Of a DNA stretch of 13,230 bases, positions 6,961 to 13,230 are shown piece by piece. This stretch comes from Robiginitomaculum sp. (GTDB taxonomy: Bacteria; Pseudomonadota; Alphaproteobacteria; Caulobacterales; Maricaulaceae): contig JALSHM010000347.1 of NCBI GenBank assembly GCA_026982235.1, positions 1 to 13,230 on the forward strand, read 5' to 3'. The notes below the pieces were generated by a model that saw nothing but the letters and a program-made list of their open reading frames with translations, had not been told where the DNA came from and ran no database searches. Each line of letters starts with the position of its first letter. Within the stretch, counting starts at the first letter, position 1. The position numbers were made by a program, and so were the translations under genes.

Positions 6961-7856
6961 GCTTGCCACACCGTGCCGCGCCGTAACACCTTATCTCCTT
7001 GCAAAAGTGCCGGAGCCGCTTGCTTGGTTTTGCCATCTTCCAAGTCCAGCGCCGGAAGAATATCAAAATATTTTGCAGTCCTGCGCGAATAATTGACCAC
7101 CTCAATCCCGTCCGCATTCAAAATGCTCTCTAGTTCGCTGCCCACTAATTTCAAAGCAAAATGCCCATCATCCACGGATTGCGCTTCAAGCAATCCTTGT
7201 ACAAAACCCATCAGCCGACCATCGTCCGTCCACTGGCTTTCTGTCACCGGTTCAGCCAAGCGTAGCAATATATGATCCGCCGTGCGCAAAGCTTCGGCCA
7301 GCGCATCCACATAGCCCGCAGCTTCGACAGACACATGCGCATCAGCCAGAAATCTATGCCCGTCCGGGGCTTCAAGTAGTTTTTGCTTGCCGCGCCCAAT
7401 AAACGGTATTTTCCCCAGCAAGTTTTTCCAATCTTTGGGGTCAAAAAACCGCAACGCCGCCATAACGGCCGCCGCAAATATAGTCAGGCCAGACCCTTGC
7501 AACAAACCCGCGAGGCCAAAGAACAAAGCCGCGCCGTAGAACAGGCTACTGCCCGCAATCACGCGCGGCGAAATGTTGGGCACTTCGCGCCACACCACAT
7601 CGGCGCTTGCCCCTCTATCCAAGACCCCTGCTCCGGACTTGACCATTTCAAGTAACCACAGCCCGGCTTTTTGTATGTGTATATCGTCCGTCGTTTTGGC
7701 AAATATATCCCCCGTGCGGTCCAGCGCCCGCCGTGCTGCGGACACGGCCCTTTGGGACGACAAGTCCTCACTGGTGATGAGCGCCCGCAAGTCCTCGCGC
7801 TCAGCTTCAAATGCCCGCGCAAGGGACGGGATAGTGGCTGGGAGATTAGTGGTCAT
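6957..7856 (-). CDS. Membrane protein with GrpE-like C-terminal region
   Basis: A 299-residue protein paired with the Hsp70-like ATPase (ATGA overlap). The N-terminal 95 residues are helical and charged. Two adjacent hydrophobic segments at about 98-118 and 122-136 suggest a membrane hairpin with both ends in the cytoplasm. From about residue 180 it resembles the nucleotide exchange factor GrpE: helices with YVDALAEALRTADHILLRL and FVQGLLEAQ, then a segment ending LESILNADGIEVVNY, YFDILPALD and GDKVLRRGTVW. These mirror GrpE's L...GV..I, FDP..HEAV and VLRPA.V elements. The resemblance is from pattern reading only. The ATG at 7856 has no clear ribosome-binding site; an in-frame TTG at 7874 would add six residues. 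It is probably the first gene of the operon. Confidence 0.7.
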   Translation of the reverse strand: MTTNLPATIPSLARAFEAEREDLRALITSEDLSSQRAVSAARRALDRTGDIFAKTTDDIHIQKAGLWLLEMVKSGAGVLDRGASADVVWREVPNISPRVIAGSSLFYGAALFFGLAGLLQGSGLTIFAAAVMAALRFFDPKDWKNLLGKIPFIGRGKQKLLEAPDGHRFLADAHVSVEAAGYVDALAEALRTADHILLRLAEPVTESQWTDDGRLMGFVQGLLEAQSVDDGHFALKLVGSELESILNADGIEVVNYSRRTAKYFDILPALDLEDGKTKQAAPALLQGDKVLRRGTVWQA

Positions 7857-7890
7857 ACTGAAACCAACACACAATCATTGAACAATTCTA

Positions 7891-7940
7891 CCCTTCCTCC
7901 GTTTTTTACGGGGGAAGTGCCCCGTAGGGGGGATGGGGGG
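7891..7940 (+). repeat. Hairpin repeat, copy 3
   Basis: Bases 7893-7902 pair with 7908-7917 (ten pairs, one of them G-T) around a TTTTT loop. GAAGTGCCCC and a spacer ending GATGGGGGG follow, the same architecture as the copies at 294-347 and 381-440. It sits between ispG and the next operon. Confidence 0.7.
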
Positions 7941-7973
7941 TGTATCCAATTAAATTTATTTAGCACTAACATA

Positions 7974-7987
7974 GCCAAAATGTTGGC
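7974..7987 (-). terminator. Small hairpin after ispG
   Basis: GCCAA and TTGGC form a perfect 5-bp stem around a 4-base loop about 22 bases past the ispG stop. The minus-strand sequence after it (TATGTTAG) is not a proper T-tract, so intrinsic termination is doubtful. Confidence 0.2.
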
Positions 7988-8008
7988 ATTAAAGCACTGA
8001 GAGTCAAG

Positions 8009-9151
8009 TTACTTGTCTGCAATTGCGCGTTCCGCCCGCAATATTTCTGCGCGTTCTTCTACCTTTGCCACTATATCTTCGACCATGTCTTCATTACTGG
8101 TTTTGCCGGTTCTGTCTCCGGCGGCATACATCATGCCATAGCCTGCGGCGCCACCAGTGAAGCCTATATCGGTATAGGCAGCTTCGCCGGGGCCGTTGAC
8201 GACACAACCGATGATGGACAAGGAAATAGGTTCGTGGATATGGGCAAGGCGTTTTTCTAGGGCTTCTACGGTTTTGATGACGTCAAAGCCTTGGCGGGCG
8301 CAAGACGGGCAAGAGATGATATTGACACCACGCGTGCGCAGACCCAGAGATTTCAGAATATCATATCCGGTTTTTATTTCTTCCACCGGATCCGCAGAGA
8401 GAGAGACGCGAATGGTATCGCCAATCCCCGCCCATAATAAACTACCCATGCCGATAGCCGATTTTATACCGCCCATGCGCAGACCGCCCGCCTCGGTGAC
8501 GCCCAAATGGAGCGGACAGTCTATGGCATCCGCCAAGCCTTGATAGGCGGCGACCGTCAGGAATACATCCGATGCTTTGACAGATATTTTAAATTCGTGG
8601 AAATCTTCGTCTTGCAGCATTCTCGCGTGCAACAGGGCGCTCTCGACCATAGCTTCGGGGCATGGTTCTGCGTATTTATCTAGCAGTTCTTTTTCTAGCG
8701 AGCCCGCATTAACGCCGATACGAATAGAACAACCATTATCCCGCGCCGCCTTGACCACTTCGCGCACTCGCTCGACCCCGCCAATATTCCCAGGATTTAT
8801 CCGCAGGCAGGCGGCACCATTTTCGGCAGCCTCAATACCGCGTTTATAATGAAAATGAATATCCGCAACAATGGGTACGCCTACGGCTTTGGTGATTTCG
8901 CGTAAGGCCCGTGAACTTTCGGGATCTGGGCAAGACACGCGCACAATATCGGCACCGGCTTCTTCTAGCGCTTGTATTTGGGTGATGGTTGCGGGCACAT
9001 CACTCGTCAAAGTATTGGTCATGGACTGGACGCTGATCGGTGCATCACCGCCTACGGGAACCTTCCCGACCATGATTTGCCTGGATTTACGGCGCTGAAT
9101 TTGCCGCCACGGCCTTAACAAGCCGATTTCTTTTTCGTGATTATTACTCAT
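8009..9151 (-). CDS. ispG: 4-hydroxy-3-methylbut-2-enyl diphosphate synthase (flavodoxin)
   Basis: A 380-residue IspG (GcpE) of the MEP isoprenoid pathway. It reductively converts 2-C-methyl-D-erythritol 2,4-cyclodiphosphate to HMBPP using a [4Fe-4S] cluster. The N-terminal TIM-barrel part carries SVQSMTNTLTSDVPAT, GADIVRVSCPDPES, VADIHFHYKRG and LRINPGNIGG. The cluster ligands are Cys281 and Cys284 (CPSC), Cys316 (IGCVVNGPGE) and Glu323, spaced as in E. coli IspG. It is the compact bacterial form, without the plant-type inserted domain. The ATG at 9151 has no obvious ribosome-binding site. It lies 39 bp behind the rodZ-like gene, an order common in Proteobacteria. Its product chain leads to the polyprenyl tail of ubiquinone, whose ring is modified by coq7 nearby. 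Confidence 0.97.
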   Translation of the reverse strand: MSNNHEKEIGLLRPWRQIQRRKSRQIMVGKVPVGGDAPISVQSMTNTLTSDVPATITQIQALEEAGADIVRVSCPDPESSRALREITKAVGVPIVADIHFHYKRGIEAAENGAACLRINPGNIGGVERVREVVKAARDNGCSIRIGVNAGSLEKELLDKYAEPCPEAMVESALLHARMLQDEDFHEFKISVKASDVFLTVAAYQGLADAIDCPLHLGVTEAGGLRMGGIKSAIGMGSLLWAGIGDTIRVSLSADPVEEIKTGYDILKSLGLRTRGVNIISCPSCARQGFDVIKTVEALEKRLAHIHEPISLSIIGCVVNGPGEAAYTDIGFTGGAAGYGMMYAAGDRTGKTSNEDMVEDIVAKVEERAEILRAERAIADK

Positions 9152-9190
9152 GACAAAAGTTTAGGCCAGTAAATGCAAGTTTGAAAGCTT

Positions 9191-9946
9191 TTATTGCGTC
9201 ACTTCTGCAAGGGGAATATTTTTCGCCGCTTCACCGCGCTGGCCAACAAGGCCAATACGCTCACCGCCAATATAAAGCTCAATCGCCCCCGCGTCGCGCA
9301 AGGATAAGAGCGGTGCATTTTTGCGGTCAGTTTCGAAAATCTCGCCCGGCACCATTATGCGCGAAATAAGCACTTCACCGCCTGCATCTTTCACCTCAAC
9401 CCAGCTTGGCCCCACGGCTTTCAGACTGATTATATCCGCATTGCTTTTGGTCGGCTCAACCGGATCAAAACCCCAATTTTGGCTCTGTTCTACCTGTTCC
9501 GTCGTTGCAACGGCTTCTGACACAGTCAGTTTTGCTACCGCCACAGCATCCGATTTCATGCCGTACCAAGACACAACAACAAATACACATGACAAGACGA
9601 CACCAATAGCAACACTGCCTTTGGGGAGACGGATAGAGCGTTTGGGCACAAAATGAGGCTCTTCTTTTGCGCTGAGATAGCGCGGAGCTTCGATGTCTTT
9701 TTTAAAGCGCTCCATAGCCGCTTTTTCGTCCATGCCGACAAACCGGGCATAGGTGCGCACATATCCAAGGGCATAGCCGAGGGTTGGCAAAGCTTCTTTA
9801 TCCAGTCGCTCTATCGCGTCCAAATACGCATATTGAATACGGATTTGCGCCGCCATTTCCTTGAGAGACAAGCCAGCTTGCATACGCTTAGCCCCCAGCT
9901 CCGCGCCGATATGTGCAATCTCTCGCTCTAAATTACTCTCTAGCAC
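9191..9946 (-). CDS. rodZ: RodZ-like helix-turn-helix membrane protein
   Basis: A 251-residue protein with RodZ architecture. An N-terminal HTH domain of the Cro/C1-like HTH_25 type spans about residues 10-80 (GAKRMQAGLSLKEMAAQIRI, YLDAIE, ALGYVRTYARFVGMD). A short basic linker (PKRSIRLPKG) precedes one membrane helix at about 110-128. The periplasmic region ends in a DUF4115-like beta domain at about 170-240 (SWVEVKDAGGEVLISRIMVPGE and later IGLVGQRG). RodZ links MreB filaments to the elongasome and sets rod shape; that role is inferred from family membership. The start is GTG at 9946, supported by a GGGG stretch about 7 bases upstream. It is the first gene of a two-gene unit with ispG, divergent from dsbB. 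Confidence 0.85.
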   Translation of the reverse strand: MLESNLEREIAHIGAELGAKRMQAGLSLKEMAAQIRIQYAYLDAIERLDKEALPTLGYALGYVRTYARFVGMDEKAAMERFKKDIEAPRYLSAKEEPHFVPKRSIRLPKGSVAIGVVLSCVFVVVSWYGMKSDAVAVAKLTVSEAVATTEQVEQSQNWGFDPVEPTKSNADIISLKAVGPSWVEVKDAGGEVLISRIMVPGEIFETDRKNAPLLSLRDAGAIELYIGGERIGLVGQRGEAAKNIPLAEVTQ

Positions 9947-10015
9947 TGGTTATCCCCAGAAGAATCTGTATATGTATCAGTATCCGTTATCGAAACTGTA
10001 TTGATGCCCCAGAAG

Positions 10016-10033
10016 TCTTTGCAAATGCAAAGA
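10016..10033. promoter_or_regulatory. Inverted repeat, possible operator
   Basis: TCTTTGCA and TGCAAAGA form a perfect 8-bp inverted repeat with an AA centre, in the divergent rodZ-dsbB intergenic region. Symmetry and position suggest a dimeric repressor or activator site. The regulator is unknown. Confidence 0.4.
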
Positions 10034-10041
10034 TTGGCACC

Positions 10042-10057
10042 ATTAACATATGTTAAT
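10042..10057. promoter_or_regulatory. Perfect 16-bp palindrome, possible operator
   Basis: ATTAACATATGTTAAT equals its own reverse complement and lies eight bases right of the first inverted repeat. A TTGGCA at 10034-10039 and TAAAGA at 10057-10062 with a 17-bp spacer would place the palindrome inside a plus-strand promoter, but the -10 match is poor. The TTAAC half-sites recall CtrA sites, yet the spacing between TTAA motifs is 6, not the CtrA value of 7. Confidence 0.4.
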
Positions 10058-10167
10058 AAAGAATCCAAGATGCCTTCTCACTTATTTTTAATTTTACCCC
10101 GGCTATATTTCAGGTTAGATATGACTGAAGGCGCAATTTAGTTTGTAGCCATAAATAAAGGTTTAAA

Positions 10168-10677
10168 ATGACACATGTGGTTTCCAATATTTTAACTGCC
10201 CGTAACTGGCCGATTTTGGCTCTGTTGCTTTCCCTCAGCCTGTGGATGGGGGCGCTTGGTTTCCAACATATTGGCGGTATGCAACCCTGCCAAATGTGCT
10301 ATTGGCAACGTCATGCCCACAAAGCCGTCTTGGTGATTGCTGGCCTCGCCCTCATCAGCAGGTATGGCCTGAAAACCAACAAATGGGATAAGGTTTTTCT
10401 CGCCCCCATTGGCGCGGCTTTTCTCATCAGTTTCGGGCTGGCATTTTGGCATACAGGTGTAGAATATCAATGGTGGGAAGTCCCCCAATCCTGCACAGCA
10501 GGCGCGACGACTATTGATCCCAGCGATATATTAAATGCCTTGGAAACCCCGGTGGAAATGCCGTCCTGCGGCGAAGTGCCCTGGTCGATGTTGGGGCTAT
10601 CAATGGCCGGGTATAATGCTATAATATCAGCGGGCGCCGCGATATTGAGCTTCTTATTCGCGGTAAAAGCCAAATAA
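10168..10677 (+). CDS. dsbB: DsbB-family disulfide bond formation protein
   Basis: A 169-residue inner-membrane protein with four predicted membrane helices (about 13-32, 51-66, 76-95 and 142-165). DsbB reoxidises the periplasmic thiol oxidase DsbA and passes electrons to quinone. The first periplasmic loop carries the redox pair Cys41-x-x-Cys44 in PCQMCYWQR, the standard DsbB signature. The second loop carries Cys109 (VPQSCTAG) and Cys134 (PSCGEVPW), the other redox pair, before a last helix containing GLSMAGYNA. Both pairs are intact. The start has AAAGG 7 bases upstream. It is followed 24 bp later by coq7, which helps make the quinone DsbB uses. In this family the name DsbI is sometimes used for close relatives. 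Confidence 0.92.
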   Translation: MTHVVSNILTARNWPILALLLSLSLWMGALGFQHIGGMQPCQMCYWQRHAHKAVLVIAGLALISRYGLKTNKWDKVFLAPIGAAFLISFGLAFWHTGVEYQWWEVPQSCTAGATTIDPSDILNALETPVEMPSCGEVPWSMLGLSMAGYNAIISAGAAILSFLFAVKAK

Positions 10678-10701
10678 CAAAAATCAATTAAAAGGTTAAG
10701 C

Positions 10702-11265
10702 ATGACCAGACCAACCAGACCCGGCGGACAACCGAAGCGGACAGCCGCACCGCGCATCAAAGAAATGCTACGGGTTGACCATGCGGGCGAATACGCCGCC
10801 GTTGCGATTTACGACGCGCAGTCCAAAGTGTTTGGTCGCTCTCGCAAAACCCAAAAAATTGCCAGAGAGCTTGCCCATATGCGCGACGAGGAGCAAGAGC
10901 ATTTGGACGCATTTAATGCGCTCCTCCTGGAGAACAATGCCCGTCCCACTGCCCTCATTGGTCTATGGAAAATCGCCAGTACCGGGCTGGGTATCGGCAC
11001 TGCCCTCATGGGCGAAAAAGCCGCCCATGCCTGTACCGAAGCGGTGGAAAGCGTCATAGAAAAACACTATGCCGAGCAAATAAAAGAGACCAAAGACACA
11101 GATTCAGAACTGTGCGCCACATTCACAAAATTCCGAGAAGACGAATTGCGCCACCATGACCATGCCATAGATGCAGGTGCCAAAGACGCGCCAGGCTATC
11201 CGTTCTTAACGGCAGTGATAAAAGCAGGCTGTCGCACGGCGATACGGTTGAGCGAGAAGATTTAA
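10702..11265 (+). CDS. coq7: Coq7-type demethoxyubiquinone hydroxylase
   Basis: A 187-residue diiron monooxygenase that hydroxylates demethoxyubiquinone at ring carbon 6 in late ubiquinone synthesis, peripherally bound at the inner membrane. Ferritin-like diiron ligands are all visible: Glu30 (RVDHAGEYAA), Glu64 and His67 (EEQEHL), Glu116 (CTEAVESVIEKHY), Glu148 and His151 (DELRHHDHA). The C-terminus GCRTAIRLSEKI matches Coq7 proteins. A short Pro/Arg-rich N-terminus precedes the domain. AAAAGG lies about 7 bases upstream of the ATG. Alphaproteobacteria typically use this enzyme in place of the flavoprotein UbiF. It follows dsbB in one unit and ends only 7 bp from the convergent cyclophilin gene. 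Confidence 0.96.
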   Translation: MTRPTRPGGQPKRTAAPRIKEMLRVDHAGEYAAVAIYDAQSKVFGRSRKTQKIARELAHMRDEEQEHLDAFNALLLENNARPTALIGLWKIASTGLGIGTALMGEKAAHACTEAVESVIEKHYAEQIKETKDTDSELCATFTKFREDELRHHDHAIDAGAKDAPGYPFLTAVIKAGCRTAIRLSEKI

Positions 11266-11272
11266 AATAAAC

Positions 11273-11878
11273 TCACTTGCGCCGTGCTGCAATTATCCGC
11301 ACGGGTTTAGTTAGGAACTGGCCCTTGGTGGCGGGGTTGTCGCTGGGGCCTTGGGTTTCACGCATCTGGATGGCGCGCACAACGTCCATGCCTTTGACCA
11401 CTTGGCCGAATACGGCATAGCCTTGGCCATCGGGGTTGCGCGCACCGCCATAATCCAGCGATGTATTATCCCCGATAGAGATGAAAAAATATGCAGCAGA
11501 GCCCGTGCCGGGTTCATCGCGGGCAATGGAAACAGCCCCGTCCGTATGAGAAAGCCCCGTCATTTCGGTGGTTTCATGGTCAATAAAAGCCGTCACGGAT
11601 TCAGTTGATAAAAGCCCCCCTTGTATGATTTGCATACCAAGACCGCGCGGGTCGGTATCGGGGCGCACGGCCCGGTAAAATCCTTGGTCGCCATAGAGGT
11701 CATTGTCCACATAATACAGAAAGTTTTCAGCGCTCAGCGGTGCGCGAGAATTATAAACTTCGATTTCAATATTTCCCAACTCCGTTTCCATAATAACATG
11801 GGTAGTTTTTGCATCGCCGCAAGCCGTCAAATTTACCACTGCAAATACACCAATAATGAAAATAATTATTTTACCCAT
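11273..11878 (-). CDS. Cyclophilin-type peptidyl-prolyl isomerase, predicted lipoprotein
   Basis: A 201-residue cyclophilin-fold protein that would catalyse cis-trans isomerisation of prolyl bonds in the envelope. The ATG at 11878 begins a signal peptide (MGKIIIFIIGVFAVVNLTAC) with lipobox L-T-A-C and lipid-anchored Cys20. The domain runs from about residue 27: ETELGNIEIEVYNSRAP, FYRAVRP (Arg69, equivalent to catalytic Arg55 of CypA), MQIIQGG, GSAAYFFISIGD and YAVFGQVVKGMDVV. The cyclosporin-contacting Trp of CypA is replaced near LDYGG, as in many bacterial cyclophilins. The start overlaps the HNH stop by one base (TAATG), so it is probably translated by reinitiation. An alternative upstream start at 11920 would hide the signal peptide and is rejected. 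Confidence 0.92.
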   Translation of the reverse strand: MGKIIIFIIGVFAVVNLTACGDAKTTHVIMETELGNIEIEVYNSRAPLSAENFLYYVDNDLYGDQGFYRAVRPDTDPRGLGMQIIQGGLLSTESVTAFIDHETTEMTGLSHTDGAVSIARDEPGTGSAAYFFISIGDNTSLDYGGARNPDGQGYAVFGQVVKGMDVVRAIQMRETQGPSDNPATKGQFLTKPVRIIAARRK

Positions 11879-12465
11879 TATGTCTCTAACTCCAAATCCC
11901 AATATAAATAATCCATCCAACTTTTATGCAAATAGCCCGGCGGGAAACGGCGGCCTTGGGCTTGTAGCTCGTAAATATTCGGCTGGTTGGGGATACGGGT
12001 CAAGACCATTCCAGCCTGTTGCGGCGTTCTGCCGCCTTTTTTTAAATTACACTTGGTACAGGCCGCAACGATATTCTCCCAGTTGGTCTTCCCCCCAAGG
12101 CGGCGCGGATGCACATGGTCAAAGGTTAGCTCGTTGCCGCTACCGCAATAGACACAGGCAAAACCGTCGCGCAAGAACAAGTTAAAGCGTGTGAACGCCG
12201 GTGAGCGGTTCTGCGGCACGAAATCCTTGAGCGCAACAACGGAGGGTAAAGGCATAGACATATTGGCCGACCGGACTTCTTGGTCATAGTGGTCAACGAT
12301 ATTCACGCGTTCCAAAAACACAGCTTTGACCGCGTCCTGCCATGACCATAGAGATAAAGGATAGTAACTCAGGGGTTGGTAATCAGCATTTAAAATCAAG
12401 CATGGATGTGAACCATCTTTCAGTGGAGACGCCACAGTCTCTGGCATTTCGGTTATATGTCCCAT
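11878..12465 (-). CDS. HNH endonuclease family protein
   Basis: A 195-residue protein with a zinc-stabilised HNH (beta-beta-alpha metal) domain in its second half: Cys104-x-x-Cys107 (CVYCG), Asp116-His117 (TFDHVHP), Asn131 (NWENIVAAC) and Cys136-x-x-Cys139 (CTKCN). The N-terminal half (LILNADYQPLSYYPLSLWSW, then AVKAVFLERV) is typical of a stand-alone HNH family widespread in Alphaproteobacteria and Cyanobacteria whose function is unclear. The ATG at 12465 was chosen because AAAGGAGG ends 9 bases before it; the in-frame GTG at 12474 would directly abut that site. No restriction methylase, toxin partner or intron is nearby, so a DNA-repair-like housekeeping role is possible but unproven. It is the first gene of a unit with the cyclophilin. 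Confidence 0.92.
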   Translation of the reverse strand: MGHITEMPETVASPLKDGSHPCLILNADYQPLSYYPLSLWSWQDAVKAVFLERVNIVDHYDQEVRSANMSMPLPSVVALKDFVPQNRSPAFTRFNLFLRDGFACVYCGSGNELTFDHVHPRRLGGKTNWENIVAACTKCNLKKGGRTPQQAGMVLTRIPNQPNIYELQAQGRRFPPGYLHKSWMDYLYWDLELET

Positions 12466-12583
12466 ATCAAACACCCTCCTTTAAGAAAGCTGTTGGCCAA
12501 AAATATATCCGGTTTGTTATCCTGAAAACGATTCTCCTTGTTTTTGCCAATCTAAAACGAGTTTTACCACACCGCAATAGGCA
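12466..12583 (-). promoter_or_regulatory. Intergenic region upstream of the HNH gene
   Basis: This 118-bp region between the glycosyltransferase stop and the HNH start probably holds the promoter of the HNH-cyclophilin pair. On the minus strand GTTTTC and TATATT are 16 bases apart, a weak candidate. The strong Shine-Dalgarno AAAGGAGG lies at 12475-12482. I see no clear terminator for the glycosyltransferase. Confidence 0.3.
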
Positions 12584-13230
12584 TCACCGCCCCGTTTTGA
12601 CCAACCGACCCAGCCTGCGTGCAATCTTTTTGAACACGCGCCACGGCGCACTTGCCAATTTGAGCGCCCGCCGGGCGCGGCGCCAACGCAGGCGGCGTTT
12701 AGGTTCGGTCTCAGGAACCAGTAAGCTGACAAAGTCTGCGGCAACTTGCTCCCAGGAATAATTTTTTGCATGTTCTGCGACCACAGCCCGGTCTAATTCA
12801 AGACAGGCAAGTGATGCAGCGCGCAAATCTTCGCCAATCACGCCTGCGCCTGAACCGGGAATAATATCAATAGGCCCGCTCACCGGATAACCCGCGACAG
12901 GCGTACCCGTAGCCATGGATTCTATGATGACTAAGCCAAATGTGTCGGTCTTGCTGGGGAAGACGAACACATCGGCATCAGCATAATAGCGCGCCAATTC
13001 CGACCCGTGTTTGGCACCGACAGATACGGCCTTGCCAGCATATTTTTTGGATAGACTGGTAAGACCAGGCCCGTCACCGACCACGACTTTGCTGCCGGGT
13101 AAATCTAGTTCAAGGAAAGCTTCAATATTTTTCTCAACCGCCACCCGGCCAACATTGACGAATATGGGGCGCACCATACCATCATATACATCTTCGCCAC
13201 CTAAAAACCGCACGCCGGAGTGAAATTGGG
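12584..13230 (-). CDS. GT4-family glycosyltransferase, C-terminal part (5' end outside window)
   Basis: The last 214 codons of a GT-B fold glycosyltransferase; the frame stays open to the right edge, so the GTG at 13213 is internal. Visible residues: the donor-binding motif GRVAVEKN (27-34, Arg28 and Lys33), VVVGDGPGL (48-56), ADADVFVFPS (83-92), and the DTFGLVIIESMATGTPVAG stretch (95-113), the GT4 EX7E-type motif with Asp95 in place of the first Glu. YPVSGPIDII follows. The pattern is closest to alpha-glycosyltransferases of the mannosyl- or sulfoquinovosyl-transferase type, but donor and acceptor cannot be told. The last 38 residues contain 17 Arg/Lys and no acidic residue, suggesting peripheral attachment to anionic lipid. 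Confidence 0.88.
   Translation of the reverse strand, partial: QFHSGVRFLGGEDVYDGMVRPIFVNVGRVAVEKNIEAFLELDLPGSKVVVGDGPGLTSLSKKYAGKAVSVGAKHGSELARYYADADVFVFPSKTDTFGLVIIESMATGTPVAGYPVSGPIDIIPGSGAGVIGEDLRAASLACLELDRAVVAEHAKNYSWEQVAADFVSLLVPETEPKRRLRWRRARRALKLASAPWRVFKKIARRLGRLVKTGR

Larger units (their letters stand above)
7857..8008. promoter_or_regulatory. Intergenic region ahead of the GrpE-like/Hsp70-like operon
   Basis: This 152-bp gap separates ispG from the GrpE-like gene, both on the minus strand, and is the only sizeable gap upstream of the eight-gene operon, so its promoter should lie here or read through from ispG. An AT-rich stretch at about 7945-7965 could hold a -10 element, but no convincing -35/-10 pair was found. 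The region also contains a hairpin repeat (7891-7940) lying between any such promoter and the start codon. Confidence 0.35.

Noticed and set aside
5032..7856. Hsp70-like/GrpE-like pair as the housekeeping dnaK-grpE
   Set aside because: The ATPase lacks the DnaK peptide-binding domain and has a membrane stretch; the partner has two membrane segments and low similarity to normal GrpE.
10042..10057. CtrA binding site
   Set aside because: The TTAA half-sites are 6 bases apart where CtrA sites have 7; kept only as an unassigned palindrome.
10121..10141. Six-codon open frame (MTEGAI) with an AGG upstream, 27 bp before dsbB
   Set aside because: Too short to separate from chance, and it has no repeated regulatory codons that would suggest attenuation.
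11282..11304. CCGTGC/GCACGG hairpin between coq7 and the cyclophilin end, as terminator
   Set aside because: It lies within the cyclophilin coding end, and neither strand has a T-tract directly after the stem.
11878..12465. HNH protein as restriction, homing or anti-phage nuclease
   Set aside because: No methylase, intron, toxin-antitoxin or phage gene lies nearby, and surrounding genes are housekeeping.

Overview
The window looks like chromosomal core DNA of an alphaproteobacterium with moderate GC. The grounds are a Coq7-type diiron ubiquinone hydroxylase directly behind a DsbB-like gene, ispG directly downstream of a rodZ-like gene, a def-fmt-truA cluster, a PCu(A)C copper chaperone and lipoprotein-type M48 peptidases. 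There is no phage, transposase, CRISPR array, tRNA or rRNA. I cannot place it below class level from this sequence.

Layout, left to right. (1) 2-271 (+): C-terminal end of a PCu(A)C copper chaperone, cut by the window edge. (2) 272-521: convergent intergenic region with two inverted copies of a hairpin-forming repeat. (3) 522-7856 (-): eight tightly packed genes that look like one operon. In transcription order they are a membrane GrpE-like protein, an Hsp70-like ATPase with a C-terminal membrane segment, a single-span exported protein, def, fmt, truA and two tandem M48 metallopeptidase lipoproteins. Six of the seven junctions overlap or lie within 20 bp; the seventh (into def) is 6 or 48 bp depending on the def start. 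(4) 7857-8008: intergenic region with a third copy of the repeat. (5) 8009-9946 (-): ispG and a rodZ-like gene. (6) 9947-10167: divergent regulatory region with two palindromes. (7) 10168-11265 (+): dsbB-like gene and coq7. (8) 11273-12465 (-): HNH endonuclease and, one base overlapped, a cyclophilin-type lipoprotein. (9) 12584-13230 (-): C-terminal part of a GT4 glycosyltransferase, cut by the right edge.

Most genes are housekeeping: nascent-chain deformylation, initiator tRNA formylation, tRNA pseudouridylation, isoprenoid and ubiquinone synthesis, cell shape, and envelope disulfide and protein folding. The least explained part is 4437-7856. A membrane-anchored Hsp70-like ATPase lacks a recognisable Hsp70 peptide-binding domain. 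It is translationally coupled to a membrane protein whose C-terminus resembles GrpE, and is followed by an exported beta-rich protein. This module heads an operon that also carries N-terminal processing enzymes and envelope proteases, so an inner-membrane quality-control role is a reasonable but untested inference.
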